Counted from the first letter of the stretch, positions 8,641-17,724 are shown. The stretch: DNA of 64,000 nt from DAORHV01 sp964458645 (GCA_964458645.1 CAYWJU010000007.1:22079-86078); one strand, 5' to 3'. Numbers and translations are program-made. Notes: generated from the sequence alone by a model not told the origin.

Positions 8641-9282
8641 ATGCCCCATGGAGAACGCGTCGCAGATTACCTGCTGAGCATCGATGCCGTCCGGCTTTCG
8701 GTGAATCCCCCGTTCACGTGGACGACGGGCATCAAGTCGCCGATCTACTGCGATAACCGCATGATCTACAGCCATCCGCTGGCGCGTGATTTCGTGGTAA
8801 ACGCCTTGGTAAGCCGTGTAAAGGCACTGCATGTTCCGGCCGATGTGATCGCCGGGACCGCTACCGCTGCAATCGGCTGGGCCGCATTGGTGGCCGACCG
8901 CATGAAACTGCCGTTCGTCTACGTGCGCTCCAAAGCCAAGGAGCACGGCGCCAAGAAACGCATTGAAGGAGACCTGAAGCCCGAACAGCACGTAGTCGTG
9001 ATCGAAGATTTGATTTCCACCGCCACCAGCTCGGCCAGCACCGTCGTGGCGCTGCGCGAGGAAGGCAAGGCCTACGTCACGGACATCGTGAGCATCTTCA
9101 GCTACGAGTTCAGCTCGGCGTTCGAGCGCGCCCGCGAGCACAAGGTGCGCCTCCACCCGCTCACCACCATTACCGCGCTCACCAACGTGGCCCTGAGCCA
9201 AATGAAAATCTCGGCCGAAGACGCCAAGATGATTGATGAATTCATCAAGGATCCACAGGCGTGGGGCAAGTCCCTGGCCTAA
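8641..9282 (+). CDS. pyrE: Orotate phosphoribosyltransferase
   Basis: PyrE makes OMP from orotate and PRPP in pyrimidine synthesis. The PRPP-binding motif VVVIEDLISTATSS is present in slightly altered form (usual V-x-D-D-hhTTGxS). The substrate region SPIYCDNRMIYSHP and KxKEHG loop (SKAKEHGAKKRIEG) are typical. Length 213 residues is normal. No other pyr gene is in the window, so it may act in orotate salvage or belong to a dispersed pathway. Confidence 0.9.
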   Translation: MPHGERVADYLLSIDAVRLSVNPPFTWTTGIKSPIYCDNRMIYSHPLARDFVVNALVSRVKALHVPADVIAGTATAAIGWAALVADRMKLPFVYVRSKAKEHGAKKRIEGDLKPEQHVVVIEDLISTATSSASTVVALREEGKAYVTDIVSIFSYEFSSAFERAREHKVRLHPLTTITALTNVALSQMKISAEDAKMIDEFIKDPQAWGKSLA

Positions 9283-9294
9283 TGTACAGTTTTG

Positions 9295-9323
9295 TTGACA
9301 AATAAGCCAAAAGAGTGTTCAAT
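9295..9323 (+). promoter_or_regulatory. Promoter of LEQR exported protein A
   Basis: Perfect -35 TTGACA at 9295-9300, 17-nt spacer, and -10 TTCAAT at 9318-9323. It starts a leader of about 175 nt, in contrast to the near-absent leaders of most genes here. Confidence 0.65.
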
Positions 9324-9329
9324 AGCACA

Positions 9330-9505
9330 CTTACCCACCGTGTTCATCCGGCAAACCGGAAAACATGTTTTGTGGCTAGGGAACCGCTTTTTGACACCAA
9401 TGGTTTTCGAAAGGAGAACGACCTACAGGTGCCAAGAAGCATGGATTGAGGCAGCGAATGAGCTGCCATCCCTCGTGTACAACGTCGTGCACGGGAGGAA
9501 ACGCA
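9330..9505 (+). promoter_or_regulatory. Structured 5' leader of exported protein A
   Basis: The leader holds several inverted repeats: TCCGG/CCGGA near 9348, GGCAGC/GCTGCC (9450-9455 with 9462-9467), and a stem of TCGTGTAC (9473-9480) with GTGCACGG (9487-9494). The last stem runs into the Shine-Dalgarno GGGAGGAA just before the ATG at 9506. The same arrangement, a hairpin abutting the start region, occurs before the two related genes. Confidence 0.5.
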
Positions 9506-10384
9506 ATGGAGGCACAGCAACAGTCATGTGCCTCAGAGGATTTCGTCATGCAAGAATTCAGCCTTCGCACCAATGCCCGACGCCCCAGTTTTCGGCCCGA
9601 AGTGGTCCAGCTGGAGCAACGCGTCACGCCCGTGGCGCGAACGACGTTGGTGAGCATCACCAACGCCAGCCCCGTTATCTTCTCGGGCCAGTCGGCCCTG
9701 GCAGTCCAGTTCAAGCTGGATGCGACGACGACCTACGGTACGGTCGTCTGTTTCCAATTCCAACAACCTGCGCTGGTGCAAAACACCGCCGTGGCCTACC
9801 TCCAGCGGCTCACCGTTGGCTGGCACACGGTCGACTCGGCAGTGCCCGAACCGAACCGCATCTTTCTGGACAACTTCGGAACCGTCCGCACCGAGAATGG
9901 TGCGAGCTTCCGGCTGATCTTGAAACTGAAGGCGACGCTGACCCAGCCGGTCATCGACGTCGGCATCAGCCGCTTCGGGTTCACGGGGAGCGTGGGAACG
10001 GTCATCTGGACTGGCACGAGCAACGTCCGCCTTGTCCAGGCCGGCCGCATGCTGTCCACCGGCGCGCTGTGGTACAGCGCACAAATCGGTATCGCCCAGA
10101 CCTTGGGCGATGTGAACATCGGAAGCTTCGGCCCTTCGGGGCTGCGGGCGTTCGTGTTCCGGCCCAAGGCCGGGCAATCGATCGACTGGATCCGTAACGT
10201 GCAATTCTACCGCACGGTGAACGGGACGGTCGTCGGCCCAGCGATGGGCACCATTCGTCCCGGCGCTAACGGGTCGTTGGTGGTGTACTTGTACCAACGC
10301 ATCGACGGCGTGCAGAGCTTCCGCATTGTCGCGGATGTTTTCACGCCAATCCAAATTTCCGGACTGTCATACGCAACCACCTAG
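9506..10384 (+). CDS. Exported-type protein A with LEQR..P motif
   Basis: About 292 residues. Near residue 36 lies LEQRVTP, the type of N-terminal motif (LExRxxP) common in planctomycete surface proteins. The rest is beta-rich. The last about 105 residues, beginning with TGALWYSAQIGIAQTLGDVN and ending VFTPIQISGL, share a pattern with the C-termini of the proteins at 10798 and 26831. No classical signal peptide is visible. The start at 9506 has GGGAGGA 6 nt upstream; ATG 9548 with AGAGGA is the alternative and would place LEQR at the same distance as in the 26831 protein. Function unknown; surface location is inferred from relatives. Confidence 0.7.
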   Translation: MEAQQQSCASEDFVMQEFSLRTNARRPSFRPEVVQLEQRVTPVARTTLVSITNASPVIFSGQSALAVQFKLDATTTYGTVVCFQFQQPALVQNTAVAYLQRLTVGWHTVDSAVPEPNRIFLDNFGTVRTENGASFRLILKLKATLTQPVIDVGISRFGFTGSVGTVIWTGTSNVRLVQAGRMLSTGALWYSAQIGIAQTLGDVNIGSFGPSGLRAFVFRPKAGQSIDWIRNVQFYRTVNGTVVGPAMGTIRPGANGSLVVYLYQRIDGVQSFRIVADVFTPIQISGLSYATT

Positions 10385-10797
10385 GTCGCCTCCCCGAAAG
10401 CCATGCTCAAAAAGCATTACCCCCTCTCCATCGTGGGAGGGGGTTGCTTTGTGTACCTCACCTCACCCCTGGCACCTCTCCACTGATGTGGAGAGGGGAA
10501 ACAGATGTGCTTACCTTGCACGTTGTACCCCCTTCTCCACCGCAGTGGAGAAGGGCTGGGGATGAGGTCTGACGACGCGGAGATTTTCGAATCTCCGCTG
10601 CGTTTACAAAAAATGGCCATATTCACACCACCCCGTAGTGGCGATTCGAAAATCGCCACCGCATGCACCAAAAAAAACTCACACGAAAGGTTCCCCCTTC
10701 TCTTTACAGAGAAGAGGGAGGTCCTTTGGTAGAGATGTGGCTATTGAACGTCCAGACAGTCAACATATCGAGTTGTTGCCCAGACAGATTCCGAGAA
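10385..10797. repeat. Cluster of six palindromes between two related genes
   Basis: No gene is seen here. Palindromes: ACCCCCTC/GAGGGGGT (10419-10444, possibly also the terminator of gene A), CCTCTCCAC/GTGGAGAGG (10475-10496), CCCTTCTCCAC/GTGGAGAAGGG (10530-10555), GCGGAGATT/AATCTCCGC (10577-10598), GTGGCGATT/AATCGCCAC (10638-10659) and CTTCTCT/AGAGAAG (10697-10714). The second and third are REP-like hairpins flanked by CCTCACCCCT and GGGGATGAGG. The fourth and fifth share the core GATTTTCGAATC in opposite orientation. The 38831-38970 region carries similar units. Confidence 0.75.
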
Positions 10798-12174
10798 TCA
10801 ACCGATCGCGAACACCGAGGTGATCTGCAGCGGCCCCGACAGGTCAGCGAACAGCGCGAAGCTGTACGAGGACAGGTCGATGATGCTGTTGATCCCCGTG
10901 ATCACGATGGTGGTACCGTTGTTGGAGGTGATGGTACCGATGGCAGGCCCGACCGCGTTGCCGTTGCTGTCCGTCTTCCGAAGCGTGATGTTTGAGGCAG
11001 AGGTCCAAGACCCCGTCCCCAGCGTCGCACTCAGTTGATCGAAGGCAGCGTTGGTGGCTCCGCCACCGATGTTCATGTCCGCGAGACGGACACCAACACC
11101 AGCTTGTCCGGCATAGAACATGCCGGAAGTGGAGAGAGGTCCGTGGGTCGGGGGGTTGACCGGAGGCGTGGAGTTGAGCGCCAACACATCGAAGGACTTC
11201 ATCCCGGCGTACGGGGCCGTCGAGAAGTACCACGACAGATCGACCTTCTGCGACCCGACCATCGCGGGGTCCGTGTTGACACGAACTTGGAGATGGACGA
11301 GACCAGAAGTACGGAACTGCTGGCCGACTTGGTAGACCGTGAAGATGCAGCGGCCATAACCGTCCGGGCGGACGGTCATCATCGCGTGCCAGTTCCCCGG
11401 ACTGATCTCCCGGTAGAACGTGGCGGTCTTCACGAACGGCAGACCAGATGCGTCTTTCGTGATGAAGCGCATACAGTTGGCGTAGGCGCGCGGATCACTG
11501 GAGTTGACGTACAGCTCGAACACCGTTTGATCACGGCTGTTCGCGTTCACGGTCTTGGCGCTGTCCGGCAGATCGACGATGTGGTAGATGGTCCGCTGCG
11601 GACCACCATTGGTGGGACTGACCGCCTCTTCGTTGACACCACCTTGGGAGGGGGCGGCACTGAAGGTCGGCGTACCGCCGTAGCGCACGTTGGCCGCCAC
11701 GAGGGTCAGTTCGCCGTGGACGGGCGTGAACGCTGCGTCGATGGTGTCCACACGGATTTGGAAGTGAGCACCGTCCAGATCCCCGACCGGGATCCAGCCG
11801 AAGCCGTTGAAGCCGATGCGGCGACCAGCCGCGGAGGAGGTGGGGGAACTGTCGAGGGCGGTCCAGATGTTCGGGCCGCTTTCGTAGAACAGGGTGCCGG
11901 AGCGCACGTAGTTGAGCGCACCCTGTTTCGTATCGTCGGCGACGACGTTACTCAGGGCCGAGCGCCAGTCCGTCCCCTTCGCCGTGAAGTCGAGCACTGG
12001 GACACCGACTTGTGCGGGGGCCAGATGCAGGTCCGGAAGGGGGTTGATGGTGAAGTTCGTGACCGGATTCATGCGGTCTTCGAGCAGTTCGGGGCCGGTG
12101 AGCCGGCGGGTCGTTTCAGGCTTGCGTTGGGCGGGGGTGCGCGCCGTGAAGGCACGCAGCAGGGAACGGAACAT
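10798..12174 (-). CDS. Exported-type protein B with LEDR..P motif
   Basis: 458 residues. The N-terminus is basic and carries L-L-E-D-R-M-N-P near residue 31, the planctomycete-type motif. The middle is a beta-rich region with many Gly, Asn, Thr and Trp. The C-terminus (STSGMFYAGQAGVGVRLADM then LGTGSW, GPAIGT and GPLQITSV) matches in pattern the ends of proteins A and C. Convergent with gene A across the palindrome cluster. It has its own TTGACT promoter and a leader of about 108 nt. The product is probably exported or surface-bound; role unknown. Confidence 0.72.
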   Translation of the reverse strand: MFRSLLRAFTARTPAQRKPETTRRLTGPELLEDRMNPVTNFTINPLPDLHLAPAQVGVPVLDFTAKGTDWRSALSNVVADDTKQGALNYVRSGTLFYESGPNIWTALDSSPTSSAAGRRIGFNGFGWIPVGDLDGAHFQIRVDTIDAAFTPVHGELTLVAANVRYGGTPTFSAAPSQGGVNEEAVSPTNGGPQRTIYHIVDLPDSAKTVNANSRDQTVFELYVNSSDPRAYANCMRFITKDASGLPFVKTATFYREISPGNWHAMMTVRPDGYGRCIFTVYQVGQQFRTSGLVHLQVRVNTDPAMVGSQKVDLSWYFSTAPYAGMKSFDVLALNSTPPVNPPTHGPLSTSGMFYAGQAGVGVRLADMNIGGGATNAAFDQLSATLGTGSWTSASNITLRKTDSNGNAVGPAIGTITSNNGTTIVITGINSIIDLSSYSFALFADLSGPLQITSVFAIG

Positions 12175-12317
12175 GGTCAGGACTCCAAGTCCTTCGATAC
12201 TCGGATTTTCAATAGCCGATGTACCAAAGGAACGATTTCCTTGACTCTAGACTCTCCCGCTCGGGAGTTGGTCTGAGGCAAGCGCAATACCATACAAGAA
12301 TTGTTAAGTTTAGTCAA
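12175..12317 (-). promoter_or_regulatory. Promoter and structured leader of protein B
   Basis: On the minus strand, TTGACT (12312-12317), a 17-nt spacer and TATGGT (12289-12294). The leader contains CTCCCGCTCGGGAG (12254-12267), an AAGGAA/TTCCTT hairpin near 12225, and AGGACT/AGTCCT (12179-12193), which ends 5 nt before the ATG and holds the GGAG Shine-Dalgarno element. Confidence 0.6.
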
Positions 12318-12541
12318 CATATGACTTCTGGCTAACCGATGAAGTAATTCTCAATTTTTTGGTCAAAATCCCTGTTGGAGAAACAACTCCGCTTTTTGCA
12401 AAAAAACGGTGTGAACAACCGGTGGAAACACCACATCCGCTCCGCTTTCGCCTGTCGAGTGAATTTTGCCGCAGTGTGATTGCTTGCACGGAATGAAGGC
12501 CGTAGCGTCACGTTCATCCCTTTCTTTTTTCCCCACACCGT

Positions 12542-13897
12542 ATGACCTTCGCGTCACTTCGTTTGGTGCGCACGACCGGCATCGCCGCTCTTGTGCTCGC
12601 CCTCTCTCTTTGTGCAGCGTTGTTCCTGGGTACCTCTACCGGTTTTGCCTCGTCTCACCGCGAAGCTCCCATGATCAGCCAAGATCCGGCAGCCGACCAG
12701 ACCGACCTCTACGCCTGGATGTCCACCAAGGACACCCTGGTACTTGCCGGAAACTACTATCCGCTCAGCGGCGCAGGAGCTGGTCCGAACTACTACCGCT
12801 TCGGTGACGGCGTTGTGTACGCCTTCCACATCGATACCAACGGCGATGCCATGGAAGACGTGACCTACGCGTTCCAATTCCAGACCAAGGTGAAGAACGG
12901 CGCAACGTTCCTGTTCAACACCAAGCCGATTTCCACGCTCTCCGACGCCAACGTCATTCAGACGTGGACCGCCTATAAGATCACCGGCAAGTTCACCGGC
13001 GCAACCAGCCAGTGGAACGCTAAGAACATCGTGGCTACGGGCACGGTGGCAACGCCGGTCATCGGCGGCAAGAGCCAGCCCGACTATGCCAAGCTTGCCA
13101 AGGAAGCGATCTCGGACGCAGGCAGCAAGGGCAAGTTCTTCGCCGGACCGCGCGACGACTCGTTCTTCGTGGACTTGAACGTCTTCGACTTGTTGAACCT
13201 GGGCGCCGGATTCGACTCGTTGAAAGGTGCCAACGTGCAGTCGATCGTCTTCGAGCTCCCAGTCTCCAGCATTGTCAGCAAGACCGACCCAGTCGTGGGC
13301 GTATGGGGTGCCACGTACCGCTGGCAGCGCAGCGTCATTCGCGGCGCAGGCGTGACCGCCATGGGCGGCAAGCTCACCCAGGTCTCTCGCTTGGGTATGC
13401 CGTTGGTGAACGAAGTCGTTGTCCCGCTCGCGTATAAGGACTACTTCAACGCTTCTCACCCGCATGCCGATGCCGACACCAAGCCATACGCCGACGTCGT
13501 GCTGAAGCCCGAGTTGGCCAGCTTGTTCGGCGCCGTGCTCGGCCTGAAGGCACCGACCGAGAACCGCACCGATTTGGTCACCGTATTCTTGACCGGTGTT
13601 CCGGGTCTGAACCAGCCCAAGAACGTTCGTGCAGCGGAAATGCTGCGCCTGAACACGTCGATTGCTCCGGCAGCCACCCCGAACCGCTTGGGCGTGTTCG
13701 GTGGCGACACCGCAGGTTTCCCGAACGGTCGCCGCTTGGCCGATGACGTCACCGACATCGCCATCCAGGCGGTCGCCGGCAAGCTCGTCGACGGTTACAA
13801 GGTCGATGAGAAACTGGGTGACGGCGTGAACGCCAACGATGTACAGTTCATGACGAACTTCCCATACATGGCGGCTCCGCACATGAGCACGAAGTAA
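12542..13897 (+). CDS. DUF4331-family exported protein
   Basis: Begins with a signal peptide (hydrophobic core about residues 14-35, LALSLCAALFLG, then SSTGFA). It is followed at once by the DUF4331 hallmark SSHREAPMISQDPAADQTDLYAW. The length, 451 residues, is normal for the family. DUF4331 proteins are secreted or periplasmic and of unknown function. The downstream TPR gene begins 7 nt after the stop, so the two form an operon. DUF4331 and TPR genes are, from memory, often neighbours. Confidence 0.88.
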   Translation: MTFASLRLVRTTGIAALVLALSLCAALFLGTSTGFASSHREAPMISQDPAADQTDLYAWMSTKDTLVLAGNYYPLSGAGAGPNYYRFGDGVVYAFHIDTNGDAMEDVTYAFQFQTKVKNGATFLFNTKPISTLSDANVIQTWTAYKITGKFTGATSQWNAKNIVATGTVATPVIGGKSQPDYAKLAKEAISDAGSKGKFFAGPRDDSFFVDLNVFDLLNLGAGFDSLKGANVQSIVFELPVSSIVSKTDPVVGVWGATYRWQRSVIRGAGVTAMGGKLTQVSRLGMPLVNEVVVPLAYKDYFNASHPHADADTKPYADVVLKPELASLFGAVLGLKAPTENRTDLVTVFLTGVPGLNQPKNVRAAEMLRLNTSIAPAATPNRLGVFGGDTAGFPNGRRLADDVTDIAIQAVAGKLVDGYKVDEKLGDGVNANDVQFMTNFPYMAAPHMSTK

Positions 13898-13904
13898 TTC
13901 CGAC

Positions 13905-15233
13905 ATGAACATTTCTCCGACCACATCATCTGCAAGAGGGGTGGCGACAATCGTCATCCCTCTTGTGGCGTTCGTGCTGATTGTCGCCGGAAGCAACTTG
14001 TTCAATCGTGGTCCGACCGGGATTCCCGCCGACACGTTCATTCAGGATGAACCGCAAGGAATTTCCTCTGCCACACAACGGATGATTCTGGAGGCGCAAG
14101 ATGCCGTCCGCAATACTCCAAACGACAGCAAAGCCATCTTTCGGTTGTCGGGACTATACTTGCAGGCCATCCGCGAGAATGCCGACACCGCGTTCTATGA
14201 ACGTATCGAAGTGCTGCTGAAACACCTGGAAGACGTGGATCGCACCAATGCCGATATCGATTTTTTGCGCGGCACCATTGCGGCAGGTCGCCATGATTTC
14301 CCCACTGCACTGCGCATAGGCACGCAGCTGACAACCGAGCACCCGGAGGTATCGCGGTATTACGGACTGCTCACCGATGCGCAAATCGAACTGGGCATGT
14401 ATGACGACGCCATTGCGACACTGCAAAAAATGTCCGACTTGCGGCCGGACTACAACGCACTCACGCGCATCGCGTATGTACGGGAAATTACCGGCGATAC
14501 GAAGGGAGCGATCGAAATGATGGAAAACGCACTGGTGGATTCCACAGGCAATGCCGAAAACACCGCCTGGGGACTGACTGAGTTGGCACGCCTCTCGTTC
14601 GGCAACTACCGTGCGCAAGCCGAGTTGTACCAAAACGAAGCGTTGAAGACGTATCCGAATTTCGCACCCGCGCTGGCCGGGTTAGCGAAAATAGAAATGG
14701 CCCGTGGCAATACTGCGGCAGCCAAGGACTACGCCAAGAAAGCCGTGGATGCGCTCGCTCTGCCGGAATATGCGGCACTGCTTGGCGATATTGAAGCTGT
14801 CTCCGGCAATGCCGACAAAGCCGGCGCGTACTACACATTGGTGGAAATCGGCTACGAGCGCATCGCGCAGAGCGGCACCAATGTGGAGTTGGAACGCGCA
14901 CGCTTTCTGACTGAGCGTAACCGCAACCTGAAGGCCAATGTGGAGCGTGCCCGTGCCGTGTACGCAGACCGACCGACCATCTACGCCGCCGACACGCTGG
15001 CCTGGACGCTGTACAAGAACGAGCTCTATACCGAAGCCCAAACCTACGCCGAAAAAGCGTTATCGACCGGCTCGCAGGACGCCGCAATCCTGTTTCATGC
15101 CGGTATGATCCGCAAACAACTCGGCCGCCTGACCGAAGCAAAACAACTGTTCAAGCAGGCCATGGAATCGAATGCGGACTTCTCCATTCTGGAGGCACCG
15201 ATGCTGAAGGCCGCCATTTCGGAGCTGCAGTAA
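13905..15233 (+). CDS. Membrane-anchored TPR-repeat protein
   Basis: 442 residues. One N-terminal transmembrane segment at about residues 11-28 (VATIVIPLVAFVLIVAGSN), then at least eight helix-turn-helix repeats with TPR-like spacing, for example the stretches ending LRPDYNAL, LKTYPNFAPALAGLA and LGRLTEAKQLFKQAM. TPR arrays mediate protein-protein contacts. It is the second gene of the DUF4331 operon, so it may hold or assemble that protein at the outer face of the membrane. Partner and topology are inference. Confidence 0.85.
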   Translation: MNISPTTSSARGVATIVIPLVAFVLIVAGSNLFNRGPTGIPADTFIQDEPQGISSATQRMILEAQDAVRNTPNDSKAIFRLSGLYLQAIRENADTAFYERIEVLLKHLEDVDRTNADIDFLRGTIAAGRHDFPTALRIGTQLTTEHPEVSRYYGLLTDAQIELGMYDDAIATLQKMSDLRPDYNALTRIAYVREITGDTKGAIEMMENALVDSTGNAENTAWGLTELARLSFGNYRAQAELYQNEALKTYPNFAPALAGLAKIEMARGNTAAAKDYAKKAVDALALPEYAALLGDIEAVSGNADKAGAYYTLVEIGYERIAQSGTNVELERARFLTERNRNLKANVERARAVYADRPTIYAADTLAWTLYKNELYTEAQTYAEKALSTGSQDAAILFHAGMIRKQLGRLTEAKQLFKQAMESNADFSILEAPMLKAAISELQ

Positions 15234-15250
15234 TCTGCCATGTCTGATAT

Positions 15251-15279
15251 TTGCAAAATTTCATTTTTTGTTGTATAAT
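15251..15279 (+). promoter_or_regulatory. Strong promoter for 15306-16079
   Basis: TTGCAA at 15251-15256, exactly 17 nt, TATAAT at 15274-15279. The start codon at 15306 is 26 nt beyond the -10. Confidence 0.82.
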
Positions 15280-15305
15280 ATACAAAGCACTTTCCCAAAA
15301 TACAC

Positions 15306-16079
15306 ATGAAAAAGACCCAAAAAGGCATGCAGGTTGAATTGAAAATGGGCCTGATCGCAGCTTTTCTTGCTGCAGTGGGAATGGCTACTGCAAACAGCAT
15401 TGGAGGCACCACCTACAGAGGCAGCCTTCTGCCGGATATGCCCATGGGAGATGAAGCCAGTTACAACTCGATGATGATGAATGCTACTGCAACGGATCCC
15501 ACGAGCATGGATACCTACAGCTACTCCAGCTCCGATGCGGCTGCCGACATGATGATGAATGCACCCGCAACGGACCCTGGAAACATCTACAACTACTCAT
15601 ACTCAAGCCAAGGCACGACGGACGACGGCATGATGAATTCCGCCGCAACTGCACCCGAAAGTCTGTATAACTACGGCTACTCCAGCGCAGGTTCAAGCGA
15701 TGCCATAGCCGATGTCCCCGACACGATTTCGTCATCTTCTTCATCTGAAGATGAAGACATCGTCGTGAAAACTAAAACCGTAAGCTGCGCCCCTTACCAA
15801 GCGATCATCAGCCAAATCAGCGGCAGCTACTCCTCTGAAGCAACCAAGGCCAAAGTCAAAGAAATCATCAAGACGCAGCTTGGGAAGGCAATTGTCGGTG
15901 ACTTCACGCTCAGCGCATTCCGTACTCGCAGCGGCCTTACCGTCTATAACGTGAAACAGGGCGGCAACATCGTTTGGCAACTGGAGCTCGACATGGATAC
16001 CAAGAAAATCTACAGCTGCATGCTTAAAGAAGGCAGTGCCGTTTCAGAGGATTTCTCGTCTTCCGACGCAGCTCTCTAA
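15306..16079 (+). CDS. Exported Ser/Met-rich repeat protein
   Basis: 257 residues. The N-terminal hydrophobic segment (MGLIAAFLAAVGMATA, about residues 14-29) suggests export. Residues about 50-135 contain three imperfect 27-residue repeats with the pattern M-M-M-N-A/S-x-A-T-x-P ... Y-x-Y-S-S. A Ser/Asp/Glu linker (SSSSSSEDED) then leads to a compact C-terminal domain of about 100 residues with two Cys (SCAPYQ and SCMLKE). The C-domain has a PepSY/cystatin-like alternation of helix and strands, but I cannot name it. Behind a near-consensus promoter, so probably abundant. Confidence 0.78.
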   Translation: MKKTQKGMQVELKMGLIAAFLAAVGMATANSIGGTTYRGSLLPDMPMGDEASYNSMMMNATATDPTSMDTYSYSSSDAAADMMMNAPATDPGNIYNYSYSSQGTTDDGMMNSAATAPESLYNYGYSSAGSSDAIADVPDTISSSSSSEDEDIVVKTKTVSCAPYQAIISQISGSYSSEATKAKVKEIIKTQLGKAIVGDFTLSAFRTRSGLTVYNVKQGGNIVWQLELDMDTKKIYSCMLKEGSAVSEDFSSSDAAL

Positions 16080-16148
16080 TCAACACAAACATTCATTTTC
16101 AAACCACTATGGGAAACGAACACTTTGAAGACTACGACGGAGATTAGG

Positions 16149-16181
16149 TCAGTGATCAGTTAACAGTTATCAGTGATCAGT
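16149..16181. repeat. Direct repeat TCAGTGATCAGT, two copies
   Basis: The 12-mer TCAGTGATCAGT occurs at 16149-16160 and 16170-16181, with TAACAGTTA between. Each copy contains the palindrome TGATCA. It lies between the convergent genes at 15306 and 16235. Short dispersed repeats of this type occur in many genomes; no gene was found in the stretch. Confidence 0.6.
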
Positions 16182-16234
16182 GGGTAGCACACAGCAAGCT
16201 GGCAACTGCCTACTGTCTTCTGTAGCTGTTACTC

Positions 16235-17251
16235 CTAAAACTGCCTCAAAAACCTCCGGTCTCCTTGGTAAAAGAGACGGATGTCCGGGATTTGGTGACG
16301 GATCATGACCATACGCTCCACACCGAAGCCGAACGCGAAGCCCTGCCACTCATCGGGATCGATACCCACGTTCTTCAGCACTTGGGGGTGCACCATGCCG
16401 CAGCCAACGACTTCCAGCCAGCGACCTTCGCGGCTCTTGGATTCGTCGCCACGCCAGCGCAGGTCCATTTCCAAGCCGGGTTCCACGAACGGGAAGTAGC
16501 CCGTGCGCCAGCGGAAATCCACGTTGGGATCCACGAGTTCGCGCACGGCGGTCTCCATGACACCCTTCATGTTGGCCAGCGACACGTCCTTGCCGATCAT
16601 TAGGCCTTCGATCTGGTGGAACATGGGCGAGTGCGTGGCGTCTTCGTCTTTGCGGAACACTTTGCCGGCACAGATCATACGGAACGGCGCTTTGTGCTTG
16701 AGCATGTAGCGCACCTGTACGGGTGAGGTGTGCGTGCGCAACACGGTACGGTCCAAACTGTTGATCCAGAACGTGTCCTGGTTATCGCGAGCCGGGTGCG
16801 TAGCAGGAATATTCAACATGTTGAAGTTGTATTCCTCGGTTTCGATTTCGGGACCGGAGGCGACGTCGAAACCCATGCGACCGAACACCTCTTCGGCGCG
16901 GCGGATGTACGCGTGAATCGGGTGCGCGTGACCGCGCTCCGTCGACGGCAAATCCAACGTCAAATCGAGTGCGTCCGTTTTATCTAAATTGCCCAGCGCG
17001 GCGGACGTGAGCGACTGGCGGCGGACATCCAGTTCGGCAGTGATGGTGATTTTGACGGTGTTGAATGTCTGGCCCAATACTTTGCGCTCGTCCGGTGACT
17101 TGGCGCTCATTTCCTTCATGGCGACCGTGAGTGCACCAGCCTTGCGGCCGAAGATTTCCTGCTCCAGTGCATCGAGTGCCGCGACGTCGGCTGCTGCGCG
17201 GATGCGCTCCACGTAGGAATCCCACGGCGAAGGAAGAGGGGCAACGGACAT
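16235..17251 (-). CDS. pheS: Phenylalanyl-tRNA synthetase alpha subunit
   Basis: PheS charges tRNA-Phe as part of an alpha2-beta2 enzyme. Class II motifs are present: motif 1 region HPIHAYIRRAEEVF, motif 2 FRMICAGKVFRKDEDATHSP with the catalytic Arg, H-Q-I-E-G, and motif 3 GFAFGFGVERMVMIRHQIPD. 338 residues is normal. pheT is not adjacent, so the subunits are encoded apart. TACACT lies 7 nt before the ATG, so no attenuator leader is predicted, unlike the classic pheST operon. Confidence 0.95.
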   Translation of the reverse strand: MSVAPLPSPWDSYVERIRAAADVAALDALEQEIFGRKAGALTVAMKEMSAKSPDERKVLGQTFNTVKITITAELDVRRQSLTSAALGNLDKTDALDLTLDLPSTERGHAHPIHAYIRRAEEVFGRMGFDVASGPEIETEEYNFNMLNIPATHPARDNQDTFWINSLDRTVLRTHTSPVQVRYMLKHKAPFRMICAGKVFRKDEDATHSPMFHQIEGLMIGKDVSLANMKGVMETAVRELVDPNVDFRWRTGYFPFVEPGLEMDLRWRGDESKSREGRWLEVVGCGMVHPQVLKNVGIDPDEWQGFAFGFGVERMVMIRHQIPDIRLFYQGDRRFLRQF

Positions 17252-17361
17252 TGCGCCAAGTGTACTGGTGAAGTCCTGCTATGCCAAAAGCAAAAGGGTG
17301 AAATGAAAATCAAAACGAGGATGTTTTTGAACTTTCGTATTTGAATTTTAAATTTCTTTTT

Positions 17362-17724
17362 TTAAGAATGAAGTGCCAGCTCCACCAGCAGGAACACGCT
17401 GAAAATCAGCAGTCCGATCCACCAGGTGAGAATGCCAAGCAAAAGAAAGATAAACGCAAGGACGGCGGCGCAGGCAACGAAAATTCCTTCGCGCAACGAA
17501 ATGGTGATCTTCTTTCCGGCATCCAAGCCTTCCACGGAGACCGTTGCCCAGAACGCATAGCACAGCAGCGTGGAAACGCTGGATACCGACAGAAACAACG
17601 TGGCGAAAAAGAACGGCAGCGCGATGTTGGGCGCCGTAAGAGGGCTGACGCGAAACAGAATCACCATCAAGGATGCCACCGAAAGAAGTGCCGCAATCGC
17701 GATGCGAAGAAGAAGTGGCTTCAT
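17362..17724 (-). CDS. Small integral membrane protein, 120 aa
   Basis: About 120 residues with three to four hydrophobic segments (IAIAALLSVASLMVILF; ALPFFFATLFLSVSSVSTLL; GIFVACAAVLAFIFLLLGIL; WWIGLLIFSVFLLVELAL). No recognised family. I chose the ATG at 17724 because TATCAT lies 7 nt upstream; a longer frame starts at 17763 and would overlap the udg stop. It is downstream of udg on the same strand but has its own -10. Confidence 0.65.
   Translation of the reverse strand: MKPLLLRIAIAALLSVASLMVILFRVSPLTAPNIALPFFFATLFLSVSSVSTLLCYAFWATVSVEGLDAGKKITISLREGIFVACAAVLAFIFLLLGILTWWIGLLIFSVFLLVELALHS

Noticed and set aside
11035..12276. A 413-codon frame on the plus strand opposite protein B
   Set aside because: Arg/Gly/Val/Thr-rich shadow with no start signal; the minus strand carries the LEDR motif, promoter and Shine-Dalgarno.
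12332..12538. 68-codon minus-strand frame upstream of the DUF4331 gene
   Set aside because: No promoter or Shine-Dalgarno and no domain; lies in the divergent regulatory region.
12554..14041. A 495-codon frame on the minus strand opposite the DUF4331 gene
   Set aside because: Low-complexity Gly/Val/His composition typical of antisense frames; the plus strand has a signal peptide and the DUF4331 motif.
16109..16147. A 12-codon ORF (MGNEHFEDYDGD) after the Ser/Met-rich gene
   Set aside because: Too short, no start signal, and nothing in the context suggests a leader.
16149..16181. The two TCAGTGATCAGT copies as the start of a CRISPR array
   Set aside because: Only two 12-nt copies 21 nt apart, no further repeats or spacers, and no cas genes in the window.
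17116..17313. A TTG-initiated frame with several Phe codons upstream of pheS, considered as a pheS leader peptide
   Set aside because: It overlaps the pheS start, the Phe codons are scattered, and TACACT 7 nt before the pheS ATG leaves no room for an attenuator.
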